Positions 32,222-41,778 of a stretch of 64,000 bases of DNA are shown piece by piece. The notes beneath the pieces were generated by a model. The model did not search any database, was not told the DNA's origin, and was given only the letters and a program-made list of their open reading frames with translations. Both the position numbers and the translations under genes were made by a program. Origin of the DNA: Lipingzhangella_A rawalii (GTDB lineage: Bacteria > Actinomycetota > Actinomycetes > Streptosporangiales > Streptosporangiaceae); contig NZ_JAVLVT010000003.1 in the NCBI RefSeq assembly GCF_031628175.1, positions 594,486 through 658,485 on the forward strand. The letters are read 5' to 3'. The number at the start of each line of letters is the position of its first letter. Within the stretch, counting starts at the first letter, position 1.

Positions 32222-34212
32222 GGGACCCGTCGTCCACGACCGGTACCGCCAACGCCGAGGAGCCGCGGGTCGATCCCGTGTTGTTGGAGATCGTTGCAGG
32301 GTCTCTGTCCTCGGTGGAGCAGGAGGTGGAGACCGCGATAGCCCGAACCGCCCGGTCCCCGATGATCCGGGATGCCCATGACTTCCGTGCCGGCATTCAC
32401 GACAGACAGCTGCGCAAGCTCACCGGGCGTTCCTACTCTGCGCTGGTTCATCCGATCGTGCGGGACTTTCCGCTGGAGACGATGCGGCCCGGCGACGTCT
32501 ACTTCCACAATGACGTCTACCTGTCCGAAGGAGGGATCGGGCACCTGCCCGACCTGTGTGTCACCGTCCCCGTGTTCGCGCCGCCCAGCACGGGAACAGC
32601 CACCGCAACCACGAACTCGGGCCCGGACCCCGGGGACGTGGTCGCCTTCGTCCAGGCATTCGGGCACCACGATGACATCGGTGGTGCGTGCCCCGGATCC
32701 ATGCCCTCGGGGGCCACCTCCGTCTACGAGGAGGGTCTGATGGTTCCCCCCATCAAGCTGTGGGACCAGGGCGTGGTCAACGAGGCGGCGCTACGCATCA
32801 TGACTCGGAACTCCCGCATGCCCGACTCCTTGGCCGCGGACCTGGACGCCGAGTGCTCCGCCTGCATCATGGGGGCTCGGCGCCTCGCCGAGCTGTTTCA
32901 ACGCTATGGCCGACACCAGGTCGAGGACTGTTTCGAGGCGTTGTTGCGCCGCACCACGCAGACCTACCGCACCGAGATCCTGGCGCGGATTCCGGACGGC
33001 ACCTACGTCTGGGAGGATTACGCCGAACACGACGGGGTGGACCCGCCGCGCCTACACATCCAGCGGATCACGCTGACCAAGACGCCGCAGAAGCTACATC
33101 TGGACTTCAGCGGCACTTCGCCGCAGGCCCGCGGGCCGATCAACCACTGTGCCGACTATGCCGACGGCAATTTCCTCAAGAAGTGGCTGGCCCCGATCCT
33201 GCGGAACCTTGCCGATACTCCGGAGCGGATGGCCGAACTGGATGTCAACGAGGGTGTGGTCCCCCTCATCGACATGACCTTCCCGGAGAAGGGAACCCTG
33301 CTCACCCCGGAGTTTCCGGCGCCGACCAACGCCCGCACCTTCGTTATTCTTCGGCTGCTCGGAGTGTTCGCGGGTGTGCTCGCCAAGGCGGTGGCGGGTC
33401 GCATGCCGGCCGACCAGGAGACCATCCGCTACACCGGTCTACACGGGGTGGACGCCGAAGGGCGGCACTACCTGATGCGTGAGGTTCTCGGTGGGGGTTC
33501 GGGAGGGCGTTACTACGCGGACGGGGAGGACACCATCCACGTGGTGCCCGACTCACGCAACCTGCCGACCGAGTTCACCGAGTCCCGGTTTCCGCTGCGG
33601 GTGGAACGGCTCGGCCTGGCCGTGGACTCCGGAGGACCTGGCCGGTACCGCGGCGGCTTGGGGTATGAGAAACACATACGCGCTCTGCGCGACGCCACCT
33701 TCATGTCGGTTGCGGACCGTACGATCCTGAGCTGTTGGGGAGTCAACGGGGGGCGAGCCGGCCATCCCTTCCGGGTGACGATCGACCCGGGAGGCCCCAA
33801 CGAGCGGGAGATGCCGGGGCTGGTGGACGACGAGCCGGTGCGCGCCGGCGAGGTGATCCGCATCCGCACCACTGGGGGAGGCGGGTGGGGCGACCCCCTG
33901 GATCGGGAGGAGTGGCGCGTCGAACGGGACGTGCGCCAGGGAAAGGTGTCCGTGACCGCGGCATACGAGGACTATGGTGTCGTGCTCGTTGCCGACTCGG
34001 GGGCTGTTCGGCCATCGGAACACGGGGAGTCCGGTTTCGACACCGCGGCTGCGGGAAGACAGCTTCGTGTTGACGGGCAAGCCACCCAGAACCGCCGCGA
34101 GTGGTTGCGGGCACGTACAGCGGACGCGCAGGATCGTCCCTTCTTCGACCGGGGGCCTGGCTTCCCGAGCCTGGCCGGGGGGCTCCAGGCAGCGGAGGTG
34201 GACATGCGATGA
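32218..34212 (+). CDS. Hydantoinase/oxoprolinase family protein, subunit B (HyuB type)
   Basis: A 664-residue partner of HyuA. VDPVLLEIVAGSLSSVEQEVETAIARTARSPMIRD at the N-terminus and HPIVRDFPLETMRPGDVYFHND are diagnostic. VVAFVQAFGHHDDIGGACPGSMP holds conserved metal-binding His/Asp. The glycine-rich GGGGWGDPLDRE marks the C-terminal end of the conserved region. GTG 32218 overlaps the HyuA stop (GTGA). A tail of about 90 residues after the GGGGWGD motif is less conserved. Confidence 0.92.
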   Translation: MRDPSSTTGTANAEEPRVDPVLLEIVAGSLSSVEQEVETAIARTARSPMIRDAHDFRAGIHDRQLRKLTGRSYSALVHPIVRDFPLETMRPGDVYFHNDVYLSEGGIGHLPDLCVTVPVFAPPSTGTATATTNSGPDPGDVVAFVQAFGHHDDIGGACPGSMPSGATSVYEEGLMVPPIKLWDQGVVNEAALRIMTRNSRMPDSLAADLDAECSACIMGARRLAELFQRYGRHQVEDCFEALLRRTTQTYRTEILARIPDGTYVWEDYAEHDGVDPPRLHIQRITLTKTPQKLHLDFSGTSPQARGPINHCADYADGNFLKKWLAPILRNLADTPERMAELDVNEGVVPLIDMTFPEKGTLLTPEFPAPTNARTFVILRLLGVFAGVLAKAVAGRMPADQETIRYTGLHGVDAEGRHYLMREVLGGGSGGRYYADGEDTIHVVPDSRNLPTEFTESRFPLRVERLGLAVDSGGPGRYRGGLGYEKHIRALRDATFMSVADRTILSCWGVNGGRAGHPFRVTIDPGGPNEREMPGLVDDEPVRAGEVIRIRTTGGGGWGDPLDREEWRVERDVRQGKVSVTAAYEDYGVVLVADSGAVRPSEHGESGFDTAAAGRQLRVDGQATQNRREWLRARTADAQDRPFFDRGPGFPSLAGGLQAAEVDMR

Positions 34213-34356
34213 CACACAGCCGTGGCGCACGGTGAGAACTGTCGGTTCTTGGCGAGTCCTGCCATATCCGCAAGGGTTCTTCGGTCAGTCTCGCTGGGGA
34301 GGTGACAGCACGTGTGTCTCTAGGATCTCCGGACGTAGACCCAAGGGGGTGATCCG

Positions 34357-35298
34357 ATGACCGAGTCACACCGCGTTGTGGTCGCACTCGGCGGGAACGC
34401 CATGACGGCGCCGGACGGCCAGGCCAGACCCGAGGACCAGCGTAAGGCGATCGCCGCCGCCGTCGAACCGATTGCTGAGGTGATTTCCGGTGGCACCGAG
34501 GTTGTCCTCACACACGGAAACGGACCCCAGGTCGGCAACCTGCTGGTGAAGAACGAGATCGCAGCCGACGTGGTTCCGCCCGTGCCCCTGGACTGGTGTG
34601 GCGCGCAGACACAGGCGACCATCGGCTACACCCTCTCCGGTGCTCTGGAGGACGCTCTGGCGCGTCGCGGGGTACGCCGGTCCGTTGCGGCATTGGTGAC
34701 GCGGGTTCGGGTGGACGCCGAGGATGCGGCTTTCCAGAACCCGGACAAACCGATCGGACGCTATGTCGAGGCCGGGGAGGCGGCGCGCCACAGCGCCCGG
34801 GGCCAGCACTGGGTCGAGGTTGCAGGACGCGGCTGGCGCCGGGTCGTACCCTCGCCCGAGCCACAGGACATTCTGGACGCCGGTGCGGTCAGGGCGCTGC
34901 TCGCCGCCGGGATCGTTCCCGTTGCGGCGGGTGGGGGTGGGATCCCCGTTGCCTTTGGAGCGGACGGCAGCGGTGTGGGGGTCGAAGCCGTGCTGGACAA
35001 GGATCGCACGGCGGCTCTGTTGGCCCGCGTCGTCAACGCGGACACTCTGGTCATTGCTACGGATGTTCCCGGTGCGGTGATCCACCGGGGCTCCCCGCAG
35101 GAGCAGCAGATCGGTCACACCACCCCGGAGCAGCTGCGGGAGTACGCCCGCGCCGGGCACTTCGACGCCGGAAGTATGGGACCCAAGGTGCAGGCCGCCG
35201 ACCGCTTCGTTTCCCACGGGGGACAGCGGGCAGTGATCACCTCGCTGGATCAGCTGGCCGCCGGACTCGCGGGCACGGCGGGCACGATCGTCTCCTGA
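34357..35298 (+). CDS. arcC: Carbamate kinase
   Basis: A 313-residue amino-acid-kinase-fold enzyme that interconverts carbamoyl phosphate + ADP with carbamate + ATP. VVVALGGNAMTAPDGQ, LTHGNGPQVGNLL, VPLDWCGAQTQATIGY and GAVIHRG are all typical. GGGGIPVAFGADGSGVGVEAVLDKDRTAALLA is the nucleotide-binding region. No arginine deiminase or ornithine carbamoyltransferase gene is adjacent. Here it more likely serves nitrogen-heterocycle breakdown with the flanking HyuAB and ring-opening hydrolase, recovering ATP from a carbamoyl unit (inference). Confidence 0.93.
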   Translation: MTESHRVVVALGGNAMTAPDGQARPEDQRKAIAAAVEPIAEVISGGTEVVLTHGNGPQVGNLLVKNEIAADVVPPVPLDWCGAQTQATIGYTLSGALEDALARRGVRRSVAALVTRVRVDAEDAAFQNPDKPIGRYVEAGEAARHSARGQHWVEVAGRGWRRVVPSPEPQDILDAGAVRALLAAGIVPVAAGGGGIPVAFGADGSGVGVEAVLDKDRTAALLARVVNADTLVIATDVPGAVIHRGSPQEQQIGHTTPEQLREYARAGHFDAGSMGPKVQAADRFVSHGGQRAVITSLDQLAAGLAGTAGTIVS

Positions 35299-35405
35299 GT
35301 CAACCACATCCACGCACGGCCAGCCGATTGCTGGCTCCAGCCGTTCCGCACCAACCGACACCGCGCCCCAACCACCCCCAGTCGTCCCAGACCGAAGGGA
35401 GCCCC

Positions 35406-36521
35406 ATGCCCGGGCCAGTAGAGGTACACAAGGTAGCCATCGAGAGCGTGACGGACGCCTCCGGGCTCGAACGGCTCATCGACGATGGGGTGTTCGCTGC
35501 CGATGACGTCCTGGCCGTGATCGGCAAGACCGAAGGAAACGGCGGGGTGAACGACTACACTCGGATCCTCGCCGATCGTGCGTTCCGTGAGGTACTGACC
35601 GCTCGGGGGAGTCGCACGGAGGCCGAGGCCGCGCAGGTCCCGTTGGTCTGGTCCGGGGGGACCGACGGGGTGCTCTCCCCCCACGCGACGGTGTTCGCCC
35701 GAGCCCCCTCCGGCCGGTATGCGCCCAGCCCAGAGCCACGCCTGGCGGTGGGGATCGCCATGAGCGAGGCGATCCGCCCCGAGGACATCGGACGTCCCGC
35801 CATGGTTCGTACCGTTGCGGCCGGAGTGCGACAGGCCATGGCCACGGCCGGAATCACCGACCCCGCCGATGTGCACTACGTGCAGACCAAGACACCGCTA
35901 CTGACCCTGGAGACGATCACCGACGCGCACCAGCGGGGCCACGACGTCGTCACGACCGACACCCTCACGTCCATGGACATCTCCAATTCCACCACGGCGT
36001 TGGGGATTGCCACGGCCCTGGGGGAGATCGACGAGCCGAGTGCGGAGCAGATCCACAGTGACCTGTCGCTGTACTCCTCCGTGGCGTCGTGTTCCTCTGG
36101 GGTGGAGCTGGACCGGGCCCAGATCGTGGTCGTCGGCAATGTCCGGGGGATCGGGGGCCGCTTCCAGGCGGGGCATGGTGTGATGCGGGACGCGCTCGAC
36201 GCCGAGGGGATCTGGAGCGCGATCGCGTCGGCGGGACTGAAACTGGGGGAGCGGCCCCGGCCCGAGGATCTCGGCGACCGTCTGGTGAACGTCTTCCTCA
36301 AGTGCGAGGCCGACCCCACGGGGAGGGTGCGGGGGCGCCGCAACATCATGCTGGACGATTCCGACGTCCACTGGCACCGGCAGATCAAGGCGACCGTCGG
36401 CGGGGTGAGTGCCGCGGTCACGGGGGACCCGGCGGTGTTCGTATCTGTCGCTGCCGTCCACCAGGGACCGTCCGGTGGGGGAACGGTGGCCGCTGTGGTC
36501 GACCATGGGCCACTGGACTGA
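35406..36521 (+). CDS. Ring-opening amidohydrolase (barbiturase / cyanuric acid hydrolase family)
   Basis: A 371-residue member of the small barbiturase/AtzD family, built from three similar units each giving a Lys-Ser pair. Visible are VIGKTEGNGGVNDYTR, VPLVWSGGTDGVLSPHATVFA, VQTKTPLLT, SNSTTALGIATALGE and SVASCSSGVELDRAQIVVVGN, plus the C-terminal RGRRNIMLDDSDVHWHRQIKATVGGV. Family knowledge: it hydrolyses barbiturate to ureidomalonate or cyanurate to carboxybiuret. ATG 35406 follows GAAGGGAG; the frame extending back to 34596 is a shadow of carbamate kinase. Which ring it opens cannot be decided from sequence. Confidence 0.92.
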   Translation: MPGPVEVHKVAIESVTDASGLERLIDDGVFAADDVLAVIGKTEGNGGVNDYTRILADRAFREVLTARGSRTEAEAAQVPLVWSGGTDGVLSPHATVFARAPSGRYAPSPEPRLAVGIAMSEAIRPEDIGRPAMVRTVAAGVRQAMATAGITDPADVHYVQTKTPLLTLETITDAHQRGHDVVTTDTLTSMDISNSTTALGIATALGEIDEPSAEQIHSDLSLYSSVASCSSGVELDRAQIVVVGNVRGIGGRFQAGHGVMRDALDAEGIWSAIASAGLKLGERPRPEDLGDRLVNVFLKCEADPTGRVRGRRNIMLDDSDVHWHRQIKATVGGVSAAVTGDPAVFVSVAAVHQGPSGGGTVAAVVDHGPLD

Positions 36522-36634
36522 CCCGCTCCGGAACCGGCGTTGGCCCTGGGGCTCACGGTGGGCGCCGTTGGCGGGCTCAGCGGTGCCGGGCCGGTGTGGT
36601 TCGGTGATCACACCGGCCCGGTTAGGTTCGGAAC

Positions 36635-36934
36635 ATGGGTATTCGACATGTGGCACTGTTTCGCTGGCTGCCGGACACCACCCCTGAGCAGGTGGCTGAG
36701 GTGGAGCGACGGCTCGGTGAGCTGCCGGGGCAGATTCCCGAGCTTCGGGCCTATGCCTTCGGTGCGGACGTGGGCGTCTCCACCGGAAATTTCGACTTCG
36801 CCGTGGTCGCCGACGTCGACGATGTGGACGGCTTCCGCGCTTACCGTGACCATCCCGAACATCAGAAGGTCCTCGGCGTGATCTCTGCGTTACTGGCGGA
36901 GCGGGCAGCGGTTCAGTTTCCGATCACGCGCTGA
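36635..36934 (+). CDS. Dabb (stress-responsive A/B barrel) domain protein
   Basis: A 99-residue single-domain Dabb protein: IRHVALFRWLPDTTPEQVAEVERRLGELPGQIPELRAYAFGADVG, then FDFAVVADVDDVDGFRAYRDHPEHQKVL. Such dimeric ferredoxin-like barrels often act as small cofactor-free enzymes or binding proteins. It is 113 bp after the ring-opening amidohydrolase, possibly the last gene of that unit. Function unassigned. Confidence 0.88.
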   Translation: MGIRHVALFRWLPDTTPEQVAEVERRLGELPGQIPELRAYAFGADVGVSTGNFDFAVVADVDDVDGFRAYRDHPEHQKVLGVISALLAERAAVQFPITR

Positions 36935-37157
36935 CGGAGCCTATGCATAGATCGTGTTCTGGATTTCCTGTGTTTTCCTGGTTGGCAGGATCTACTTGCG
37001 GTAGAACACGTTTCAACTGTACTGTCGGGGTCATGCTGGCCCGGTAGGGGCGCTTTGGCGCCGGACGGCCATGCTGTGAACGCGCCACCCGCCGGAGATG
37101 GATCGCGCCCCGTCTTCGGCGGGTGACGCCTCCCGCGCCCCACAGGCTGGGCTGCTG

Positions 37158-37526
37158 TCACCTCAGGAGGCGGGACATCTCCCGAATGGTGGGGCATGGC
37201 CAACGCAGCATGCAGCAACCGCAGCGACGAACCAGCCCGGACGGATCACTGCTGATCCCACCACCGTCGCGTGGCCGGTGCAGACTCAGCAGACCGCGGC
37301 AGAGTTCGGCGAGAACGCTGACCTCGTTTCGGGCATTGGCGTAGAAGGCGAGGTCGTTGACACGTAGGAGGCTGTCCTCGCGGGCCTCTTCGGTGGGAAT
37401 CCCCACCGTCTCCGGATCCCACGGCACGGCCCGGGCCGCCCGATCGGTCATCCCCTCGACATACAGGCACAGGCGTTCGTACTCGTCCGACCGGTTGGGT
37501 GCGGACGCGGCTCCCGCGAACGACAT
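37158..37526 (-). CDS. Conserved hypothetical protein with a C-terminal Cys segment
   Basis: A 122-residue protein I associate with an uncharacterised actinobacterial group. It begins MSFAGAASAPNRSDEYERLCLYVEGMTDRAARAVPWDPETVGIPTEEAREDSLLRVNDLAFYANARNEV, with helical ELCRGLLSLH and a terminal RRCGCCMLRWPCPTIREM holding four Cys. ATG 37526 is preceded by GGAGGGGGC; an in-frame ATG at 37631 is possible but lacks a site. Function unknown. It is divergent from the Dabb gene across a 223-bp gap in which I see nothing. Confidence 0.7.
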   Translation of the reverse strand: MSFAGAASAPNRSDEYERLCLYVEGMTDRAARAVPWDPETVGIPTEEAREDSLLRVNDLAFYANARNEVSVLAELCRGLLSLHRPRDGGGISSDPSGLVRRCGCCMLRWPCPTIREMSRLLR

Positions 37527-37779
37527 CGCCGCCCCCTCCGCTTCGTTGAACGCGTCTCGTGTTTCGATGGCCACGTATTGTCGCGCCCGATGGCCGTCGG
37601 AAGCGATGGGGCGCGCCGTGTGTCGAAGCATTATTGCCCCGGTTGCAGACAAGGGCACGGGTTGTCCCGGGGGGCTGGGGACAACCCGTGCTTTCGGGGC
37701 GGACGGAGAAGGGGTAGTCGCCGTCGCGCGCTGATGGTCCGTTGTCTGGGGGCGTGTCGTCAGTGGCGACCGGTGTTCG

Positions 37780-37893
37780 CTATCCGCAACCTCCTCCACA
37801 GGTGCAGGAGCCACCGCTCTGGCACCCACAACCGCAGTCGGGACCGCAGCCGCACCCGCCCAGGAGCGGGATAACCCATTCTGAGCCCAGCAT
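37780..37893 (-). CDS. 37-residue Cys-rich peptide (metallothionein-like)
   Basis: ATG 37893 follows GGGAGGAACG, an excellent ribosome-binding site. The peptide begins MLGSEWVIPLLGGCGCGPDC and continues GCGCQSGGSCTCGGGCG: eight Cys in CxC and CxxxC spacing within 23 residues, the rest almost only Gly. This is the pattern of a small metal-binding (Cu/Zn) peptide. It is not similar to any named metallothionein I can recall. It lies 254 bp from the hypothetical gene and near the cyd operon end. Confidence 0.6.
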   Translation of the reverse strand: MLGSEWVIPLLGGCGCGPDCGCGCQSGGSCTCGGGCG

Positions 37894-38087
37894 CGTTCCT
37901 CCCTGACCGTGCGGCCATCCTGGCAGGCATGCGCAGTGGCACGCGTTCCGGAGGCTGTCCGGGGTCCGTGCCGCTCGCTGACCCGTCACAATGAGTGAAA
38001 CTCGTTCGTGTCGGTGAGACAACCCCCGTGGCCACTTCCGGTAAATCGGCGCTGCTCGGGTTTGTACTGATGCGTCACCGAGCAGGA

Positions 38088-39935
38088 CTACTGGTTACCC
38101 GGAGTTGCCGTCCGCTGCGATGCCGGCGGGATCGAGCCGGGGCCGCGCCCCCGGGAACGAAGCTCGGCAAACGGCCCCGGGACGCGGGACAGCTGCCTGG
38201 GAGTGCCCCGCTGGCGGACCTGTCCCCGGTCGAGAACCAGCACCTCGTCGGCGGCATCCACGCCCGCCACCGCATGGGTCGCCAGCAGGACAGTGCGGTC
38301 GGCGCCCCGGTGGGCCGGATGCACCAGCTCGCTGAGGAGCTGCGTTGCGAGCTTCGGTGGTAGCCCTCGGGTCGGCTCGTCCAGCACCAGGATTTCTGGC
38401 TCGGACAGGAGCGCACGGGCGAGGAGGAGCCGGCGCCGTTGCCCCCCGGACAGGCCCCGGCCCAGTTCCCCGACCTCGGTCTCCCACCCCTGTGGCAGGC
38501 TCTCGATCCAATCCAGGAGCCGCGCCCGTCGTGCCGCGTCCCGGAGCTGGGGCCAGTCCGCGTCGGGGCGCGCCAGCAGCAGATTGGCGCGGATCGTCGT
38601 CGTGAAAATATGCGCATCGTCCGTCAGGCCTCGGGCGTACCCGGCTATCGCGGCTCCACCCGGGTACACCCCGGCCGATGTCCGCAGCAGGACATCTCCG
38701 TGTGTGGGGATGACCTCCCCACACACGGTGCGCAGCAGGGTGCTCTTACCCGAGCCGCTGGCACCGACCACCACGACACTGCGTCCGGGGGTCAACCGCA
38801 GATCCACCTGGTCGAGTACCGGCGGGGACTGGGCGTCGGTCCCGTCCCCGTCTGCGCGGACGGTTACCCGGCGGACCAGGAGTTCGGCGAATGGCCCGCT
38901 CGGCGCCGGTGCTGGTGGGGCGGACACCGGGCACAGAGCGGTGGCCAGGCGACGGAGAGCGGGCAGGGAACGGGCCCAGACCCGGCCCGCTTCCGGGAGG
39001 GGAGCGGCGGTCTCCATGCAGGCCAGGGACGTCAGGGCCAGGACGGCAAGAGTGACGGTGCCACCGCCCGGACCAAGGTCGGTGGAGCGTGTGCCGGCCA
39101 CGAGCACACCAACCACGGTGAGTCCACTACACAGCTGGCTCAGTGTCCCCAGGGCGGCGGCGTGCCAGGCGGCCCGGCGATCGATCCGCGCGAGCTGATC
39201 GATGCGTTGGTTCGCGACCGTCTCATGGTCCCGGTCGGCGTCGCCGGTGGTCAGATCCTCGGCCCCACGTAGAAGATCCAAACCGCACGCGGCGAGTTCG
39301 GTGCGGCGCCGCCACGCGGACCGTCCGATCCGAAAGTCCCACCATCCGGCGGCGATGGGCAGCACGCCGGCCGACAGGAGGAGGCCCACCGCCAGGACCG
39401 CCCCGGCAGCCGGGGCGACCCCTCCGACGATTGGCACCGTAACCAGCCCCACCACCAGCGTGATCGTCGCGGGCAGTAGGACGCGCAGCAGCGTTTCGTG
39501 AACCGCGTCCACATCCTGGACCAGGCGCGTGTGGCGCTCCGAGAGATCTCCGTCTCCCGGCCCGGAGGAGACGTGCGACGGCACGGCTTCCGCATCCCGC
39601 CCCCGATCCACCATCCGTCCGTAGACGACCCCCCTCAGCTCGGCGAGGACCCGCAGGGCGGCATCGTGGCCGGTAATCCGCTCCACATAGCGCAGCCCAC
39701 CGCGGGCCAATGCCAGACCGCGTACCGCCACCACGGCGAGCATCAGCGCGTCGATGGCCGGCTGTTGGGCGGCGCGGGCAATGAGCCAGGCAGCGACCGC
39801 CAACAGGGAGACCCCTGCCAGTTGGGTTCCCACTCCGGTGACGCCGGCACGCACCAGACCGAGCCAGTGCGGGCTCAGCACGGGGATGAGACGAGCTACC
39901 ACGACCCTGAGCGTGGGGGGGTCCTCACTCCCCAT
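38088..39935 (-). CDS. cydC: Thiol reductant ABC exporter subunit CydC
   Basis: A 615-residue ABC transporter half. An N-terminal membrane domain has about six helices (LAGVSLLAVAAWLIARAAQQPAI, ITLVVGLVTVPIVGGVAPAAGAVLAVG). An ATPase domain follows with Walker A VVGASGSGKSTLL, signature LSGGQRRRLLLARAL and Walker B ILVLDEPTRGL. With CydD it exports thiols to the outside and is needed for cytochrome bd assembly. ATG 39935 overlaps the cydD stop by 11 nt. The open frame continues upstream to 40637 but only as a shadow of cydD. Confidence 0.92.
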   Translation of the reverse strand: MGSEDPPTLRVVVARLIPVLSPHWLGLVRAGVTGVGTQLAGVSLLAVAAWLIARAAQQPAIDALMLAVVAVRGLALARGGLRYVERITGHDAALRVLAELRGVVYGRMVDRGRDAEAVPSHVSSGPGDGDLSERHTRLVQDVDAVHETLLRVLLPATITLVVGLVTVPIVGGVAPAAGAVLAVGLLLSAGVLPIAAGWWDFRIGRSAWRRRTELAACGLDLLRGAEDLTTGDADRDHETVANQRIDQLARIDRRAAWHAAALGTLSQLCSGLTVVGVLVAGTRSTDLGPGGGTVTLAVLALTSLACMETAAPLPEAGRVWARSLPALRRLATALCPVSAPPAPAPSGPFAELLVRRVTVRADGDGTDAQSPPVLDQVDLRLTPGRSVVVVGASGSGKSTLLRTVCGEVIPTHGDVLLRTSAGVYPGGAAIAGYARGLTDDAHIFTTTIRANLLLARPDADWPQLRDAARRARLLDWIESLPQGWETEVGELGRGLSGGQRRRLLLARALLSEPEILVLDEPTRGLPPKLATQLLSELVHPAHRGADRTVLLATHAVAGVDAADEVLVLDRGQVRQRGTPRQLSRVPGPFAELRSRGRGPGSIPPASQRTATPGNQ

Positions 39936-41778
39936 GGTCGGGGACACCGTCGGAAATGCGCGCTGTGGTGGAGATGTCGGCACGGGTTCCCCTCTCCCCG
40001 GCGGTGTGGTGACTGGACTGGGGCGGCGGCTGGCAGGCGGACGCGGACACTGTTCCCGCGGAGAGCCACAGCACGCGGTCCACGGCCGAGAGCAGGACTG
40101 GGCTGTGTGCGGCGATGATTGTTCGTCGATGCTGTGCCAGGGCCCGAACCGTACGGTGCACGGCGGTCGCGGTGGCGGTGTCGAGCCGGGCGGTGGGCTC
40201 GTCGAGAAGGGCCATGCGGGCCTCGCGGTAGTACGCGCGTGCGATGGCGACCCGCTGTAGTTGTCCGGCGGACAGTGCTCGCGTGTGGCTGCCGAGCCTG
40301 GCCTCCAGACCGGGGGTGTCGACCAGCTCTCCGGCCTGGGCCGCCTCCAGCGCCCAGACCACCCGATTGCGGTCCACGCCCAGGTCAGTGGGCACGGATT
40401 GTGGCCGCAGTGCCACGTTGGCCGCCAGCGTGTCCGTGAACAGATGCGGATGCTGCGGGACCAGGGCCAGCTGCGCGCGCCACGCATGAGGATCCAGCGA
40501 CGCCAGGTCCACCCCGTCCACGAGGACCCGGCCGGAGGTGGGGGTGACCCGCCCTGCGAGCAGACGCAGCAGAGTGCTCTTGCCCGCCCCACTCGCCCCC
40601 GCGAGCGCAATGGTGTGGTCCGCGGGGAGCTGCACACTGACTCGATCCAAGGCCGGTGCGTGCCGCTGCGGATAGCAGACCGTCACCCGGTCCAGTTGGA
40701 TCGTGGCGTGGGAGGCATCCGGAACCCGGGGATTCGTGTAGGCGGCTCCCCGAGGCCAGGGCGCCTCGACTGGCCGAGTCGCCCCCGCGGGCAGGATGCG
40801 GTCCGTGGCGCCACGCGCGTCCGCGGCGGTGTGGAAGGCACTTCCCAGGGCACGTAGCGGGAGAAATGCCTCGGGGGTGAGCAGGAGAACCACCAGACCC
40901 ACCTGGAGCGAGACCGTACCGTCCAACAGGCGCATCCCCAAGGGGACCGCGACCAGCGCCACCGCCAGGGCCGCCACCAGCTCCAGTACCATCGCCGAGA
41001 GGAACGCGATGCGCAACACAGACATGCTCGTGGTGCGAAACTCCTGTGCACTGCGGCGAACCTCATGGACCTGATTCCGGTCCCGGCCGAAGGAGCGCAG
41101 TGTCGCCAATCCGGCCAAGGCGTCCAGGAAATGGCCTCCGAGACGGTCCAAAGCACGCCACTGCCGGTGGGTGGCGGTGGTCGTGTGCCAGCCCACGAGG
41201 GCGCCCAGGATCGGGATCAGAGGCAGTGTCAACGCGACGGTCAGTGCCGATGCAGGGTCGATACGGGCCAGCCAGACCACCACGGCCAGGGGGAGGACAG
41301 CCGCCGCGACCAGCTGGGGCAGATAGCCCGTGAGGTAGGGGTCGATCATGTCCACGCCCCGGGTCATCAGGGTCACCCGACTCCCGTCGTCGGTGACCTC
41401 AGCGTCACCTTCCGCCCCGGACTCACAGTCCGCGCCCATCCCGACCGTCGGTGCCTCCATGGGGGTGACACCCTGGAGTAGATGCCTGCGCAGCCGACGC
41501 CGTACCCGCGCCGATCCGCACCCCGAGACGAGGATGTTCGCGCCGCTCAGCGTGGCTCGCAGTACCACGATCACGCCCAGCCAGCCCAGCACGGACGCGT
41601 CTGGGCCAGCGATCGCGGTAGCGAGGAGCTCTGCCTGGGCGATCGTCGCCGCGGCCGTACCCACGGCGATGACAGCCAGAAGCGGAAGGTGCCAGCGGGA
41701 GAGCGGCAGGCGACGCAGCAGTGCGACCGGGGATTGGTGACCGCCCCGGGCCGGGCCAGCGGTGGGTCCCGTACTCAA
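39925..41778 (-). CDS. cydD: Thiol reductant ABC exporter subunit CydD
   Basis: A 617-residue ABC half-transporter partner of CydC. Membrane helices include WHLPLLAVIAVGTAAATIAQAELLATAI and LPQLVAAAVLPLAVVVWLARI. The ATPase has Walker A LAGASGAGKSTLL, signature ALSAGQLQRVAIARA and Walker B MALLDEPTARLD. ATG 41778 overlaps the cydB stop by 4 nt, so cydA-B-D-C is one operon. In many actinobacteria CydD and CydC are fused; here they are separate. Confidence 0.93.
   Translation of the reverse strand: MSTGPTAGPARGGHQSPVALLRRLPLSRWHLPLLAVIAVGTAAATIAQAELLATAIAGPDASVLGWLGVIVVLRATLSGANILVSGCGSARVRRRLRRHLLQGVTPMEAPTVGMGADCESGAEGDAEVTDDGSRVTLMTRGVDMIDPYLTGYLPQLVAAAVLPLAVVVWLARIDPASALTVALTLPLIPILGALVGWHTTTATHRQWRALDRLGGHFLDALAGLATLRSFGRDRNQVHEVRRSAQEFRTTSMSVLRIAFLSAMVLELVAALAVALVAVPLGMRLLDGTVSLQVGLVVLLLTPEAFLPLRALGSAFHTAADARGATDRILPAGATRPVEAPWPRGAAYTNPRVPDASHATIQLDRVTVCYPQRHAPALDRVSVQLPADHTIALAGASGAGKSTLLRLLAGRVTPTSGRVLVDGVDLASLDPHAWRAQLALVPQHPHLFTDTLAANVALRPQSVPTDLGVDRNRVVWALEAAQAGELVDTPGLEARLGSHTRALSAGQLQRVAIARAYYREARMALLDEPTARLDTATATAVHRTVRALAQHRRTIIAAHSPVLLSAVDRVLWLSAGTVSASACQPPPQSSHHTAGERGTRADISTTARISDGVPDHGE

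Noticed and set aside
39936..40637. Long upstream extension of cydC in frame
   Set aside because: It lies wholly within cydD and lacks ABC-exporter character; ATG 39935 gives the expected CydC length.
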